In this document: piece by piece, positions 1-9,078 of the stretch
Layout of the letters: every line of letters starts with the position of its first letter
How positions within the stretch are numbered: position 1 is the stretch's first letter
From: an uncultured Paracoccaceae bacterium
GTDB taxonomy: Bacteria; Pseudomonadota; Alphaproteobacteria; Rhodobacterales; Rhodobacteraceae
Length of the DNA: 64,000 nt
NCBI GenBank assembly: GCA_947497185.1
Contig: CANMFL010000002.1
Location: forward strand, 248,001 to 312,000
Direction of reading: 5' to 3'
Translations under genes and position numbers: made by a program
Notes under the pieces: model-generated
Seen by the model: the letters and a program-made list of their open reading frames with translations, nothing else
Databases searched by the model: none
What the model was told of the DNA's origin: nothing

Positions 1-239
1 ATCTCAAGCAGATCAAAGGTGTCGGTCCCAAAATGGAATCTATGTTGCACGACATGGGCTTTTTCCACTTTGACCAGATTGCAGCATGGTCCGACGATGA
101 AGTTGCGTGGGTAGACGCCAACCTCAAAGGCTTCAAAGGTCGCGTCAGCCGCGACAATTGGGTCGACCAAGCCACAATCTTGGCCTCGGGTGGCGAGACC
201 CCGTTCTCCACGAAAGTAGGGAAAGGCGGCGTTTATTAA
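1..239 (+). CDS. nuoE: NADH-quinone oxidoreductase subunit E, C-terminal end (partial)
   Basis: Only the last 78 or so residues are present; the reading frame is already open at base 3 and runs to TAA at 237-239. NuoE is the [2Fe-2S] (N1a) subunit of the NADH-input module of complex I. The iron-sulfur part lies upstream of the window. What is seen is the C-terminal extension found in alphaproteobacterial NuoE: a helix-hairpin-helix-like stretch with GVGPKMES, followed by an IAAWSDDEVAWVD segment and FKGRVSRDNWVDQA. Position directly before DUF5337 and nuoF supports the call. Family recognition is from memory of these tails; the subunit identity is fairly secure because of context. Confidence 0.85.
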   Translation, partial: LKQIKGVGPKMESMLHDMGFFHFDQIAAWSDDEVAWVDANLKGFKGRVSRDNWVDQATILASGGETPFSTKVGKGGVY

Positions 240-251
240 CGCTGTAACGAT

Positions 252-476
252 ATGACACCCACAGGTAAAACAGCAGAAGCAAAAGCAGGTCAGCGCACAG
301 CGTTGATTATGGCTGCAACTGGTGTCCTGTGGGTGGTTTTCACCGCAATTGGCAAAGAATACGGCTGGCCTAATCGGGTCATCGCGCTTTTTGACCTTGC
401 AGCGCTCGCCGGTTTCGGGTTTGCGCTATGGAACACCTATAAACTCTGGCGGGCCCGCCAGACCGACAAAGGCTGA
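252..476 (+). CDS. DUF5337 family small membrane protein in the nuo operon
   Basis: This 74-aa protein has a short polar, basic N-terminus (residues 1-15) and two hydrophobic segments (about 17-33 and 41-60), then a basic end (KLWRARQTDKG), suggesting a two-helix inner-membrane hairpin. It resembles the DUF5337 proteins found between nuoE and nuoF in Rhodobacteraceae. It starts 12 bp after nuoE and is very probably co-transcribed with it. No function is known to me. A role in assembly or stability of complex I is only an inference from its constant neighbourhood. Confidence 0.75.
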   Translation: MTPTGKTAEAKAGQRTALIMAATGVLWVVFTAIGKEYGWPNRVIALFDLAALAGFGFALWNTYKLWRARQTDKG

Positions 477-482
477 AACACG

Positions 483-680
483 ATGATGCATAATATGGGT
501 TTGCCCAGTTTGTTGATGATGGTTGTTTATATGGCAATTGTCGTTGTTCCATTCTATCAGATATGGAAACGCACAGGGCATAACGGTTGGATTGCACTTT
601 TGATGCTCGTGCCGCTCGTGAACATTGTCATGCTCTACGTCATTGCATTCAAGCAGTGGCCCATCGAACAAAAGTCTTAA
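483..680 (+). CDS. Small hydrophobic membrane protein, unknown function
   Basis: A 65-aa protein with two predicted membrane helices (about residues 5-25 and 37-54) joined by a short loop containing YQIWKRTGHNGW, ending in a polar tail. The pattern of aromatic residue, basic pair, GHNGW and a second helix recalls small DUF805/DUF5684-like membrane modules, but similarity is too weak to name it. It begins 6 bp after the DUF5337 gene (tandem ATGs at 483 and 486) and ends 9 bp before nuoF, with an AAGGA ribosome site for nuoF overlapping its end, so it is inside the operon. Confidence 0.6.
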   Translation: MMHNMGLPSLLMMVVYMAIVVVPFYQIWKRTGHNGWIALLMLVPLVNIVMLYVIAFKQWPIEQKS

Positions 681-689
681 GGAACGATC

Positions 690-1976
690 ATGCTGAAAGA
701 CCAGGACCGCATTTTTACCAACATCTACGGGATGCATGACCGCACTTTGAAAGGTGCGCAGGCGCGTGGGCATTGGGATGGCACGGCTGATATCATCAAA
801 AAAGGCCGCGACTGGATCGTGGACGAGATGAAAGCATCTGGTCTGCGTGGCCGTGGTGGCGCTGGTTTTCCGACCGGTCTGAAATGGTCGTTCATGCCCA
901 AAGAAAGCGACGGTCGCCCGTCCTATCTGGTTGTGAACGCTGATGAATCCGAGCCGGGCACATGTAAAGACCGCGAGATCATGCGCCATGATCCGCACAC
1001 CTTGATCGAAGGTTGCCTGATCGCGTCTTTCGCGATGCAAGCCAACACCTGCCACATCTACATTCGCGGCGAATACATCCGCGAAAAAGAGGCGCTGCAA
1101 AACGCAATCGACGAAGCATATGCTGCGGGTCTCGTGGGCAAAAATGCCTGCGGCTCTGGCTGGGATTTCGACATTTTCCTGTCCCACGGGGCAGGGGCGT
1201 ATATCTGCGGCGAAGAAACCGCATTGCTCGAATCGCTTGAAGGTAAAAAGGGTATGCCGCGGATGAAGCCGCCATTCCCTGCGGGTGCGGGCCTTTATGG
1301 TTGCCCGACAACTGTGAACAACGTCGAATCAATCGCCGTGGTGCCGACAATTCTGCGGCGCGGCGGTAGTTGGTTCGCGGGCATGGGGCGTCCGAACAAC
1401 GCAGGGACGAAACTGTTTGCGATTTCCGGCCATGTGAACAACCCCTGTGTGGTCGAAGAAGAAATGTCGATCACCTTTGAAGAGTTGATCGAGAAACATT
1501 GCGGCGGGATCCGTGGCGGCTGGGACAACCTGCAAGCCGTGATCCCCGGTGGATCGTCCGTGCCATGTGTGCGCGGCGAGCACATGAAAGACGCGATCAT
1601 GGACTTCGATTACCTGCGCGGTGAACTTGGCTCTGGCCTTGGGACAGCTGCGGTAATCGTGATGGATAATTCCGTCGATATGATCAAAGCGATCTGGCGT
1701 CTGGCGAAATTCTACAAACACGAAAGCTGTGGCCAGTGTACACCGTGCCGCGAAGGCACCGGCTGGATGATGCGCGTGATGGAACGTCTGGTCAAAGGCG
1801 AAGCAGACGTCGAAGAAATCGACATGCTTTGGGACGTGACCAAACAGGTCGAAGGCCACACAATCTGCGCATTGGGTGACGCGGCGGCGTGGCCGATCCA
1901 AGGCCTGATTAAAAACTTCCGGCCTGAAATCGAAGACCGCATTCGCTCGAAACGTGGTATGATCGCGGCTGAATAA
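690..1976 (+). CDS. nuoF: NADH-quinone oxidoreductase subunit F (NADH/FMN/4Fe-4S subunit)
   Basis: NuoF binds NADH and FMN and starts electron flow into complex I on the cytoplasmic arm. The 428-aa protein has the usual length. Visible motifs are RGRGGAGFP near residue 55 and [19 protein letters not shown] near residue 170 (NADH and FMN binding). The N3 [4Fe-4S] ligands are Cys347, Cys350 and Cys353 (SCGQCTPC) plus Cys393 in [10 protein letters not shown]. An AAGGA site precedes the ATG. The stop codon overlaps the next start as TAATG, so translation is coupled to the downstream lipoprotein gene. Confidence 0.98.
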   Translation: MLKDQDRIFTNIYGMHDRTLKGAQARGHWDGTADIIKKGRDWIVDEMKASGLRGRGGAGFPTGLKWSFMPKESDGRPSYLVVNADESEPGTCKDREIMRHDPHTLIEGCLIASFAMQANTCHIYIRGEYIREKEALQNAIDEAYAAGLVGKNACGSGWDFDIFLSHGAGAYICGEETALLESLEGKKGMPRMKPPFPAGAGLYGCPTTVNNVESIAVVPTILRRGGSWFAGMGRPNNAGTKLFAISGHVNNPCVVEEEMSITFEELIEKHCGGIRGGWDNLQAVIPGGSSVPCVRGEHMKDAIMDFDYLRGELGSGLGTAAVIVMDNSVDMIKAIWRLAKFYKHESCGQCTPCREGTGWMMRVMERLVKGEADVEEIDMLWDVTKQVEGHTICALGDAAAWPIQGLIKNFRPEIEDRIRSKRGMIAAE

Positions 1977-2380
1977 TGCGCAAGTTGGGTCTTATCTTGG
2001 TTCTGGCCGTCGCAGGGTGCGCCCCGCGTCCTGCCGCCATGATCCAAGGCGACCCAACGGCGACCGCAGCCCTATTGGCGCTACCCGAAGCGCAGTTTTT
2101 CGCGCAGATGGCACTGGCCGAACAAGTCGGTGCCGCCTGCACATCCATCGCCTTTAACCAAAGTTTCAGCTACGCGCTGGTAGTCCACCGTTTCGGGGCA
2201 GGGCGTCGCGGGCTACGTGCTGCGTCCAACCACCGCGCCACGGAACTCGAACGCGATGTGGCGATGCGGTCCTTGCAAGCGCGTTATGATACGACCTTCG
2301 ATCAGGGCGATCTCTGTGCCATCGGTTCAGGTGAAATTGCCCGTAAATCAGCGCTTAGCGCAGTTCTGATCCCCGCTTAA
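1976..2380 (+). CDS. DUF5333-like predicted lipoprotein
   Basis: A 134-aa protein with a type II signal peptide: Arg-Lys, a short hydrophobic core and lipobox AVAGC with Cys15 as the lipidation site. The mature part has a Cys near the start of a helical region (GAACTSIAF) and a closing block DLCAIGSGEIARKSAL. The same spacing and the same closing block (HCAVGRAEIAKEST) occur in the DUF5333 protein encoded at 4122-4535, so I infer the two are paralogues, one lipid-anchored and one periplasmic. The start overlaps nuoF by one base (TAATG). Function unknown. Confidence 0.7.
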   Translation: MRKLGLILVLAVAGCAPRPAAMIQGDPTATAALLALPEAQFFAQMALAEQVGAACTSIAFNQSFSYALVVHRFGAGRRGLRAASNHRATELERDVAMRSLQARYDTTFDQGDLCAIGSGEIARKSALSAVLIPA

Positions 2381-2438
2381 CACCGTAGACTTATGACGCT
2401 GCATGGCTAAGCTGTCGGAAACGACATCGGGGGCCGCC

Positions 2439-2861
2439 ATGACTTTTCTCAAAATATCAGCACTGTGCAGTCTGGCGGTTTTGTCCGCTTGTAGCATCCC
2501 CGCACGCCCCCAAGTCCCCGCAGGCCAACTAGGTCTCGTCATGGATTTGACCGCGTTTAACCGTGGGCAATGTGACGTGGTTGGCGACGGGTTCGCTGTA
2601 GAGAAAAGCGTGGTGCTGAACGGCGACTACTTCAAAGTTGTGGGCAACATCTATAATTCGCAGCTGGTTTGCACGCTCGACAACGGCCAACGGGTCCGCA
2701 CGGTCACGCATCACCAGTTCTACGACCAAGGCCAATTCACCTACGCCGCCATCGTCGTTGGCCGCATTCTAGGCGCAGGCGAGACCGAGATTTACGGCTA
2801 CAACGATGGACCAAATGGCAAGGTCGACGTGAACGGGTTCTTCGTGTTCGAAGCGTATTAG
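2439..2861 (+). CDS. Predicted lipoprotein, unknown function
   Basis: The start at 2439 was chosen over an in-frame ATG at 2403 because it places a clean lipoprotein signal at the N-terminus: MTFLKISALCSLAVLSAC with Cys18 in the lipobox LSAC. The mature domain is about 122 residues, rich in beta-forming residues, with two further cysteines (Cys45 and Cys78) that could form a disulfide in the periplasm. I do not recognise a family. It sits within the nuo cluster, 58 bp after the DUF5333-like lipoprotein, on the same strand. Confidence 0.6.
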   Translation: MTFLKISALCSLAVLSACSIPARPQVPAGQLGLVMDLTAFNRGQCDVVGDGFAVEKSVVLNGDYFKVVGNIYNSQLVCTLDNGQRVRTVTHHQFYDQGQFTYAAIVVGRILGAGETEIYGYNDGPNGKVDVNGFFVFEAY

Positions 2862-2907
2862 ACCGCAGCCGTTTGTCTTCCATCCTGTTCTTAACTAGTG
2901 ATGCCAC

Positions 2908-3366
2908 ATGACCCAAACCATGCACCTCGCCGAACTCAACGTGGGCCGCTTGATTGCCCCGACGGATGACCCGCGTGTCGCGGAATTCATGGACAATCTC
3001 GACCGGATCAACGGGCTTGGCAAACGGATGCCGGGTTTTGTGTGGATGATGGAAGGCTCGGGCGAGCCGGGCACGGGCAACACGGACGTGAAACTTGACG
3101 GCGATCCGCAATTTGTTGCGAATCTGACCGTTTGGCAGGACTTCGACAGTCTCTCGACCTTTGTTTACCAAACCCTGCACAAGAAATTCATGGAGCGCCG
3201 CACCGAATGGTTCGAGGTCTTGGGTGACAAACATTTTGTGATGTGGTGGGTGCCTGCGGGGCATCAGCCGACAATTGACGAAGCGATGGATCGCTTGAAA
3301 CACCTGCAACAAAACGGCGAAACCGACCACGCTTTTGGGTGGACCTATATGACGGATAAGACATGA
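2908..3366 (+). CDS. DUF3291 domain protein
   Basis: A 152-aa cytoplasmic protein matching the DUF3291 pattern: an N-terminal LAELNVGRLIAP, a central VWQDFDSLSTFVYQ and C-terminal HFVMWWVPAG. The family is built like a dimeric alpha-beta barrel of the ABM/heme-degrading type, but no reaction is established. It has no signal peptide. The start at 2908 follows CACATGACC. Its stop overlaps the next start as ATGA at 3363-3366, which argues for translational coupling. Its link with complex I is positional only. Confidence 0.75.
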   Translation: MTQTMHLAELNVGRLIAPTDDPRVAEFMDNLDRINGLGKRMPGFVWMMEGSGEPGTGNTDVKLDGDPQFVANLTVWQDFDSLSTFVYQTLHKKFMERRTEWFEVLGDKHFVMWWVPAGHQPTIDEAMDRLKHLQQNGETDHAFGWTYMTDKT

Positions 3367-3593
3367 AAACCTTATGGGACGGGCTACTGAGCCTTCTGGC
3401 CGCAATCGCCACAGCAGTCATCACAGGCGGCCCAAGCTGGTTCACCTATCAAGCCACCGAAGCAGGGATAGCACCAAAATGGGCGCTTGGGTTCGTGTTT
3501 TTGCTGGGCGGCATGGGCGCAATCCTGACAATCGCGTTTTTGCGCAAAGCCAAGGCTGGCATCAGTCCGACACGCGACCGCAAACGCAAATAG
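3363..3593 (+). CDS. Small two-helix membrane protein
   Basis: A 76-aa protein with two hydrophobic segments (about residues 5-22 and 41-60) and a strongly basic tail (ISPTRDRKRK), which predicts both ends in the cytoplasm. The start overlaps the stop of the DUF3291 gene by 4 bp (ATGA), good evidence that it is translated. No family recognised. It may be a membrane partner of the DUF3291 protein, which is inference from the coupling alone. Confidence 0.6.
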   Translation: MKTLWDGLLSLLAAIATAVITGGPSWFTYQATEAGIAPKWALGFVFLLGGMGAILTIAFLRKAKAGISPTRDRKRK

Positions 3594-3675
3594 CGGGCCA
3601 TTGGTCCGGCTTTCCTGACTTCGCAGCAGGGGGCCAAGCGGGTTAGGATGTCCGCAACCACAAGAGGGACCACCG

Positions 3676-4020
3676 ATGAAAACCGCTTTTCTGATTGCCT
3701 TGCTCCCTGCGATCATTGCCACGCAGCTGACCGCGCAAGAAGCACAAGTCACCGAGACCCGCGTCGAAGGCGCAGCCACATTCGATCATTCGGTAACAGG
3801 GATGTCGGGCGACGGCGGGACGCTATCATTCACCGTTGTATCCGTTCCGACGACCGTCACCTACACCCGCATCTCGGGCGATCCGTTGACCGTGGCCGAT
3901 TCAGTTGCGTTGGAACCAAGCGCATATCTGTGCGACGGACCCGAGATGCGGAACCAATCTGCCGTGGTGAACGATGACCGGATCATCTTCACCTACGATT
4001 GCCTCAGAGCTGACAAATAA
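3676..4020 (+). CDS. Secreted protein of unknown function
   Basis: A 114-aa protein with a cleavable signal peptide (residues 1-20, ending QLTAQ). The mature domain is small, Thr/Ser/Val-rich and probably all-beta, with only two cysteines (Cys86 and Cys109) suited to one disulfide. A GAGGGACC ribosome site lies just before the ATG. It is 82 bp after the previous gene and 101 bp before the DUF5333 gene. I do not recognise it. Confidence 0.6.
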   Translation: MKTAFLIALLPAIIATQLTAQEAQVTETRVEGAATFDHSVTGMSGDGGTLSFTVVSVPTTVTYTRISGDPLTVADSVALEPSAYLCDGPEMRNQSAVVNDDRIIFTYDCLRADK

Positions 4021-4046
4021 GCCCGATTTCGCTGCTATCAGAATGG

Positions 4047-4061
4047 TGATATTGAATATCA
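4047..4061. promoter_or_regulatory. Perfect 7-1-7 palindrome, candidate operator
   Basis: TGATATT-G-AATATCA is a perfect inverted repeat of 7 bp around one central base. It lies in the 101-bp gap before the DUF5333 gene, about 60 bp upstream of that start. Its AT-rich character differs from the surrounding sequence. It could be a binding site for a dimeric regulator and would then mark an internal nuo promoter; no regulator is identified. Confidence 0.3.
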
Positions 4062-4121
4062 GACCGCACCACCCGATGTGTGAACCAACAACCAATTGAG
4101 CAGCGCAGTTAGGATACGGTC

Positions 4122-4535
4122 ATGGCACCTTTGACAAAAATGGCGATAGCAGGGGCTTTGTCCCTTGGGATGATGGCAAACGCGGCGTCAGCACAGCAGC
4201 AATCTTTGCGTGACGTGCGTTATGTCACCGAAGGCTTGATTGCCGTGGGCATCGCTTACGAGATTTCCGAGGTCTGCAATAGCATCTCTGCACGGACATT
4301 GCGGGGGCTGGGTTATCTGAACCAACTGTCGAACCACGCCAAAGAGTTGGGCTTTTCATCGGGCCAAATCGACGCCTACCGCAAGGATAAAGCTGAAAAA
4401 GAACGGCTCGAATCCGTGGCCCGCCAGCGGCTTGCGGCAATGGGCGCGACGCCGGGAAATGCCGCATCACATTGCGCGGTAGGGCGCGCTGAAATCGCAA
4501 AAGAATCCACCATCGGATACTTGTTGCGGGGCTAA
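4122..4535 (+). CDS. DUF5333 family periplasmic protein
   Basis: A 137-aa protein with a Sec signal peptide (residues 1-24, cleavage after ANAASA) and a mature, mostly helical domain. Two cysteines (in EVCNSIS and SHCAVGRAEIAKEST) are spaced about 66 residues apart and may be bridged. It matches DUF5333, a family I associate with Rhodobacteraceae nuo clusters. The lipoprotein encoded at 1976-2380 carries the same cysteine and GxxEIAxxS pattern. It lies 138 bp upstream of nuoG. Function unknown; a periplasmic role near complex I is an inference. Confidence 0.75.
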   Translation: MAPLTKMAIAGALSLGMMANAASAQQQSLRDVRYVTEGLIAVGIAYEISEVCNSISARTLRGLGYLNQLSNHAKELGFSSGQIDAYRKDKAEKERLESVARQRLAAMGATPGNAASHCAVGRAEIAKESTIGYLLRG

Positions 4536-4673
4536 GGCGGAACAACCTTGCAATTCAGGCTCAAAAAGATCGCCCGACGTCTGGTATCGGATGCGACCAT
4601 CCGTTAGAACGCCTCCCAAAGCGGTCGCACATTTTGGTGTGTGATGCTGCCACGGGATTGATAAAGGCGCGAT

Positions 4674-6692
4674 ATGTCTGATCTGAAAAAAGTCGTCATT
4701 GATGGAACCGAGATCGAGGTGGATGGGGCGATGACCCTGATCCAAGCCTGCGAAGAAGCCGGCGTTGAGATCCCTCGGTTCTGCTACCACGAACGTTTGA
4801 CGATTGCTGGCAACTGCCGGATGTGTCTGGTCGAAGTTGTCGGCGGCCCACCAAAGCCTGCCGCGTCCTGTGCTATGCAAGTCCGCGACTTGCGCCCCGG
4901 TCCAGAAGGCCAGCCGCCTGTCGTGAAAACCAATAGCCCTATGGTCAAAAAGGCCCGCGAAGGCGTGATGGAGTTCCTCCTGATTAACCACCCGCTGGAC
5001 TGCCCGATCTGTGACCAAGGCGGCGAATGCGACCTGCAAGACCAAGCCATGGCTTACGGCGTAGACTTCAGCCGCTTCCGCGAACCAAAGCGGGCAACCG
5101 AAGATCTGGACCTCGGTCCATTGGTCGAAACCCACATGACGCGCTGCATTTCCTGCACCCGCTGCGTGCGCTTCACAACCGAAGTCGCAGGCATCCATCA
5201 GATGGGTCAAACGGGCCGTGGTGAAGATGCAGAGATCACATCTTACTTGGGCGAAACGCTCGATTCGAATTTGCAGGGCAATATCATTGACCTGTGTCCG
5301 GTTGGGGCACTTGTGTCGAAACCTTACGCATTCACCGCCCGTCCGTGGGAATTGACCAAAACCGAATCCATCGACGTGATGGACGCGCTTGGCTCGAACA
5401 TCCGCGTGGACACCAAAGGCCGCGAAGTCATGCGATTCTTGCCGCGTAACCACGACGGCGTGAACGAAGAATGGATTTCCGATAAAACACGTTTCGTTTG
5501 GGACGGCCTGCGTCGCCAGCGTCTCGACACACCTTACATCCGTGAAAACGGCAAACTGCGCAAAGCCACGTGGCCAGAAGCGCTTGCTGCTGTTGCATCT
5601 GCGATGCAGGGTAAAAAAGTTGCAGGCCTCGTTGGCGATCTGGTGCCGGTTGAAGCCGCATTCGCGCTGAAACAACTGATCGAAGGGCAGGGCGGCAACG
5701 TCGAATGTCGCGTCGATGGGGCGAAATTGCCAATCGGCAATCGCTCTGCTTATGTTGGCACAGCCGCGATCGAAGATATCGACGACGCGAAAATGGTCCA
5801 GCTGATCGGCACGAACCCGAAACTGGAAGCCCCTGTGCTGAACGCGCGTCTGCGCAAGGCATGGTCTGCGGGCGCTGATTTTGGCTTGATCGGTGAAAAC
5901 GTCGATCTGACATTCCCGACATTCCACATGGGCACCGACCGCGACACGCTGGTTGAAACTGTTGGCAAAGACTTTGGCGACGTTCTCGATAAACCATCCA
6001 TCGTGGTTGTCGGCATGGGCGCATTGCGCGAAGCCGACGGTGAAGCGGTGCTGTCCCAAGCCATGGACTTGGCCACAAAGACAAAATCCAAATTCCTCGT
6101 GCTGCACACCGCCGCTGGCCGCGTAGGCGCGATGGACGTGGGCGCTGTCACTGAAGGCGGGCTTGATGCCGCACTCGACGGGGCAGAGGTTGTCTATAAC
6201 CTCGGCGCTGACGAAGTCGAAATCAAAGACGGCGCGTTTGTGATCTACCAAGGGTCGCACGGCGACCGTGGCGCACACCGCGCTGACGTGATCCTGCCGG
6301 GTGCCGCCTATACCGAAGAAAACGGTTTGTTCGTGAACACCGAAGGGCGTCCACAATTGGCGCTGCGTGCAGGTCACGCACCGGGTGAAGCGAAAGAAAA
6401 CTGGGCGATCCTGCGGGCCTTGTCTGCGGAACTGGGCGCAACATTGCCATACGATTCCATGGCGCAACTGCGCACAGCAATCGTCGCAGCACACCCGCAT
6501 CTGGGCAAAATCGACGGTGTCGCGGAAAACGAATGGCAGCCCATCGCTGTCAAAGCACCGGGCAAAGCGAACTTTGTGAACGCCGTGACTGATTTCTACC
6601 TGACCAACCCTATCGCACGGGCCTCGCAACTGATGGCTGAACTGTCATCAAACGCCAAAGCCCGCGCCAACGCACCACTGGCCGCCGAGTAA
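4674..6692 (+). CDS. nuoG: NADH-quinone oxidoreductase subunit G
   Basis: NuoG is the largest peripheral-arm subunit of complex I and carries the iron-sulfur chain. The 672-aa protein shows ligands for N1b [2Fe-2S] (Cys37, Cys48, Cys51, Cys66), for N5 (His106, Cys110, Cys113, Cys119) and for N4 (Cys158, Cys161, Cys164, Cys208). After about residue 220 comes the molybdopterin-oxidoreductase-like domain, with no extra N7 cluster motif, as is normal in alphaproteobacteria and mitochondria. AAAGGCG precedes the ATG. The next gene begins at the base following the stop codon. Confidence 0.98.
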   Translation: MSDLKKVVIDGTEIEVDGAMTLIQACEEAGVEIPRFCYHERLTIAGNCRMCLVEVVGGPPKPAASCAMQVRDLRPGPEGQPPVVKTNSPMVKKAREGVMEFLLINHPLDCPICDQGGECDLQDQAMAYGVDFSRFREPKRATEDLDLGPLVETHMTRCISCTRCVRFTTEVAGIHQMGQTGRGEDAEITSYLGETLDSNLQGNIIDLCPVGALVSKPYAFTARPWELTKTESIDVMDALGSNIRVDTKGREVMRFLPRNHDGVNEEWISDKTRFVWDGLRRQRLDTPYIRENGKLRKATWPEALAAVASAMQGKKVAGLVGDLVPVEAAFALKQLIEGQGGNVECRVDGAKLPIGNRSAYVGTAAIEDIDDAKMVQLIGTNPKLEAPVLNARLRKAWSAGADFGLIGENVDLTFPTFHMGTDRDTLVETVGKDFGDVLDKPSIVVVGMGALREADGEAVLSQAMDLATKTKSKFLVLHTAAGRVGAMDVGAVTEGGLDAALDGAEVVYNLGADEVEIKDGAFVIYQGSHGDRGAHRADVILPGAAYTEENGLFVNTEGRPQLALRAGHAPGEAKENWAILRALSAELGATLPYDSMAQLRTAIVAAHPHLGKIDGVAENEWQPIAVKAPGKANFVNAVTDFYLTNPIARASQLMAELSSNAKARANAPLAAE

Positions 6693-7085
6693 ATGCGGGC
6701 CGCCGCCGTCATAAGCGCTGTTGCCCTCGCGGGCTGCACCAGCATCGGGACCGCAGACGTGTCCCGTGATGCGTTCGCGCCTGTGTATCACGGCATCGAG
6801 ACGCGGCTGCTGGACGGTGACTTGGTGAACTTTCGGGTGGCCATGACGGGCGCGCGGACCCAAGCGGACGTGGATCAATACGCCCGCTGCGCCGCTGCCC
6901 AATATACCCTGATCCGGGGTTATGGATTTACGCGCCACGTGCGCACGACAAGCGCCCAAGACGGGGCAATTTGGACCGGTGACGCGGTCTTTGTGATTTC
7001 GCCAGAGTTGCCAGCAGGCAATCGAACAATTGACGCCGAAGTGACCGTCGCAGACTGCGGCGCGTCCGGAATTCCAACGGTGTAG
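6693..7085 (+). CDS. Small predicted lipoprotein between nuoG and nuoH
   Basis: A 130-aa protein that starts directly after the nuoG stop. It has a short lipoprotein signal, MRAAAVISAVALAGC, with Cys15 in the lipobox LAGC. The mature part contains two more cysteines (in YARCAAAQY and VADCGASG), likely a periplasmic disulfide. No family recognised. It ends 9 bp before nuoH. It is the third lipoprotein-like gene inserted among the nuo genes. Confidence 0.6.
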   Translation: MRAAAVISAVALAGCTSIGTADVSRDAFAPVYHGIETRLLDGDLVNFRVAMTGARTQADVDQYARCAAAQYTLIRGYGFTRHVRTTSAQDGAIWTGDAVFVISPELPAGNRTIDAEVTVADCGASGIPTV

Positions 7086-7094
7086 GGGACCAGA

Positions 7095-8135
7095 ATGATT
7101 GAGTTTTTCACCAATACCAACCTTGGCATGGTCCTTGTGATATTAGGCCAATGTCTACTGGTTTTGATCCCGCTGTTGGTCGCCTTGGCGTTCCTCATGT
7201 ACGCAGACCGCAAAATCTGGGCCGCTGTCCAGATGCGCAAAGGGCCGAACATGGTTGGTGCCTACGGGTTGCTGCAATCCTTTGCGGATTTCTTGAAATA
7301 TATCGTCAAGGAAATCGTCGTACCTGCGGGTGCTGACAAAGGAGTCTTCTTCCTTGCGCCGATGATTTCCTTTGTTCTGGCCGTTGTCGCGTGGTCGGTG
7401 ATCCCGTTCAACGACGGTTGGGTTGTATCCAACATCAACGTGGCGATCCTGTTCGTCTTCGCGGTGTCCTCGCTCGAAGTTTACGGCGTGATCATGGGCG
7501 GTTGGGCGTCGAACTCGAAATACCCATTCCTTGGCTCGCTGCGCTCCGCAGCCCAGATGATTTCCTACGAAGTGTCGCTTGGCCTCATCATCATCGGTGT
7601 GATTATCTCGACCGGTTCGATGAACTTTGGCGCAATCGTCGCAGCGCAAGACACTGACTACGGCATCCTAGGCTGGTACTGGATCCCGCATTTCCCGATG
7701 GTCTTCTTGTTCTTCATCAGCGCCTTGGCGGAAACAAACCGCCCACCGTTCGACCTTCCCGAAGCGGAATCAGAACTGGTGGCTGGCTACCAAGTTGAAT
7801 ATTCATCGACACCATTCCTGCTGTTCATGATCGGCGAATTGATGGCCGTCGTGCTGATGTGCGCGTTGATCTCGCTGCTGTTCTTCGGTGGCTGGTTGTC
7901 ACCACTGCCATTCCTGCCGGACGGTGTCCTGTGGATGGTGCTGAAAATGGCGACCGTGTTCTTTTTCTTCTCGATGGTAAAAGCGATCACACCGCGCTAC
8001 CGCTACGACCAATTGATGCGGATCGGCTGGAAAGTCTTCCTGCCAATGTCCCTCGCATGGGTCGTGTTCATCGCCTTCATGGCAAAATTCGAAGTGTTCG
8101 GCGGCTTCTGGGCACGCTGGGCGGTAGGAGGCTGA
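7095..8135 (+). CDS. nuoH: NADH-quinone oxidoreductase subunit H
   Basis: NuoH (ND1) is the membrane subunit that joins the peripheral arm and helps form the quinone-binding channel. The 346-aa protein has eight or so predicted membrane helices. Conserved loop motifs are visible: [18 protein letters not shown] (about residues 38-55) and [20 protein letters not shown] (about 210-229), the acidic loop near the quinone site. An AGGGGA site precedes the ATG. nuoI starts after a single intervening base. Confidence 0.98.
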   Translation: MIEFFTNTNLGMVLVILGQCLLVLIPLLVALAFLMYADRKIWAAVQMRKGPNMVGAYGLLQSFADFLKYIVKEIVVPAGADKGVFFLAPMISFVLAVVAWSVIPFNDGWVVSNINVAILFVFAVSSLEVYGVIMGGWASNSKYPFLGSLRSAAQMISYEVSLGLIIIGVIISTGSMNFGAIVAAQDTDYGILGWYWIPHFPMVFLFFISALAETNRPPFDLPEAESELVAGYQVEYSSTPFLLFMIGELMAVVLMCALISLLFFGGWLSPLPFLPDGVLWMVLKMATVFFFFSMVKAITPRYRYDQLMRIGWKVFLPMSLAWVVFIAFMAKFEVFGGFWARWAVGG

Positions 8136-8136
8136 T

Positions 8137-8631
8137 ATGACCCAAATCGACTACACCCGTGCCGCGAAATACTTCCTGCTTCAGGATTTTTTCCAAGGCT
8201 TCAAGCTGGGCTTCAAATACTTCTTCGCGCCAAAAGCGACGTTGAACTACCCGCACGAAAAAGGGCCACTTAGCCCGCGTTTCCGCGGTGAACACGCGCT
8301 GCGTCGTTATCCAAACGGCGAAGAACGCTGCATCGCTTGTAAACTCTGCGAAGCGGTGTGTCCGGCCCAAGCGATCACAATCGACGCGGAACCACGCGAC
8401 GACGGATCACGCCGCACAACACGCTACGACATCGACATGACCAAATGCATCTACTGCGGTTTCTGCCAAGAAGCTTGCCCAGTAGACGCGATTGTCGAAG
8501 GTCCGAACTTTGAATTCTCCACGGAAACCCGCGAAGAACTTTACTACGACAAAGACAAATTGCTGGCGAACGGGGACCGTTGGGAAGCCGAAATCGCACG
8601 CAACTTGGAAATGGACGCACCTTACCGATGA
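8137..8631 (+). CDS. nuoI: NADH-quinone oxidoreductase subunit I
   Basis: NuoI (TYKY) holds clusters N6a and N6b, passing electrons to N2 near the quinone site. The 164-aa protein has an amphipathic N-terminal region and two ferredoxin motifs: Cys65, Cys68, Cys71, Cys75 ([11 protein letters not shown]) and Cys104, Cys107, Cys110, Cys114 ([11 protein letters not shown]). The length is that of the family. It starts two bases after the nuoH stop. Confidence 0.98.
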   Translation: MTQIDYTRAAKYFLLQDFFQGFKLGFKYFFAPKATLNYPHEKGPLSPRFRGEHALRRYPNGEERCIACKLCEAVCPAQAITIDAEPRDDGSRRTTRYDIDMTKCIYCGFCQEACPVDAIVEGPNFEFSTETREELYYDKDKLLANGDRWEAEIARNLEMDAPYR

Positions 8632-8652
8632 TCTGCGGACGGGTTTCATAAG

Positions 8653-9078
8653 ATGAGCGCTTGGGGAACAGGTAGCTTTGACAACGACGGGGCGTTGGAC
8701 TTTCTTGCGGATTACCGCGAGGGGACGGCCGCCGTTGTGGAAACCGTTTTGCGTGATATCGCGAACCTGGACGATGGCACCTATATCGAAGCCGACGCAG
8801 GGCAGGCGGCGATGGTCGCAGGCGAAGTGATAGCCGCGTGCCACGACAACCCGTCAGAGGCGCTTGACGAAGACATGTTGGCCGACCTGCAAACGCACCG
8901 TGCCGCAGTGGTGGAAAATCTCGACCTGATCGACTATGCTGTGACAGCCATTCCAATGGTCTTGGCATCCGAAACATCCGAAGTCGCGGAATTCTGGGAA
9001 AATGCGTCGCCCGAGGACGCTGAGAAATTCCAGAACAACGCGGCTGATTTACTGACACGCTTGGGGGATATCGTATGA
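8653..9078 (+). CDS. DUF4259 domain protein
   Basis: A 141-aa acidic cytoplasmic protein with the DUF4259 N-terminal signature WGTGSFDNDGALDFL. No catalytic motif is evident. It begins 21 bp after nuoI and its stop overlaps the next start by 4 bp (ATGA at 9075-9078), so it is translated with the CMD-like gene and nuoJ. Function is unknown; the domain also occurs far from complex I genes in other bacteria. Confidence 0.75.
   Translation: MSAWGTGSFDNDGALDFLADYREGTAAVVETVLRDIANLDDGTYIEADAGQAAMVAGEVIAACHDNPSEALDEDMLADLQTHRAAVVENLDLIDYAVTAIPMVLASETSEVAEFWENASPEDAEKFQNNAADLLTRLGDIV

Noticed and set aside
4467..6629. A 720-codon open frame antisense to nuoG
   Set aside because: It mirrors nuoG codon structure, its product is Cys/His/Phe/Arg-rich without any domain, and nuoG is certain. 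Long antisense frames are common in GC-biased genes.
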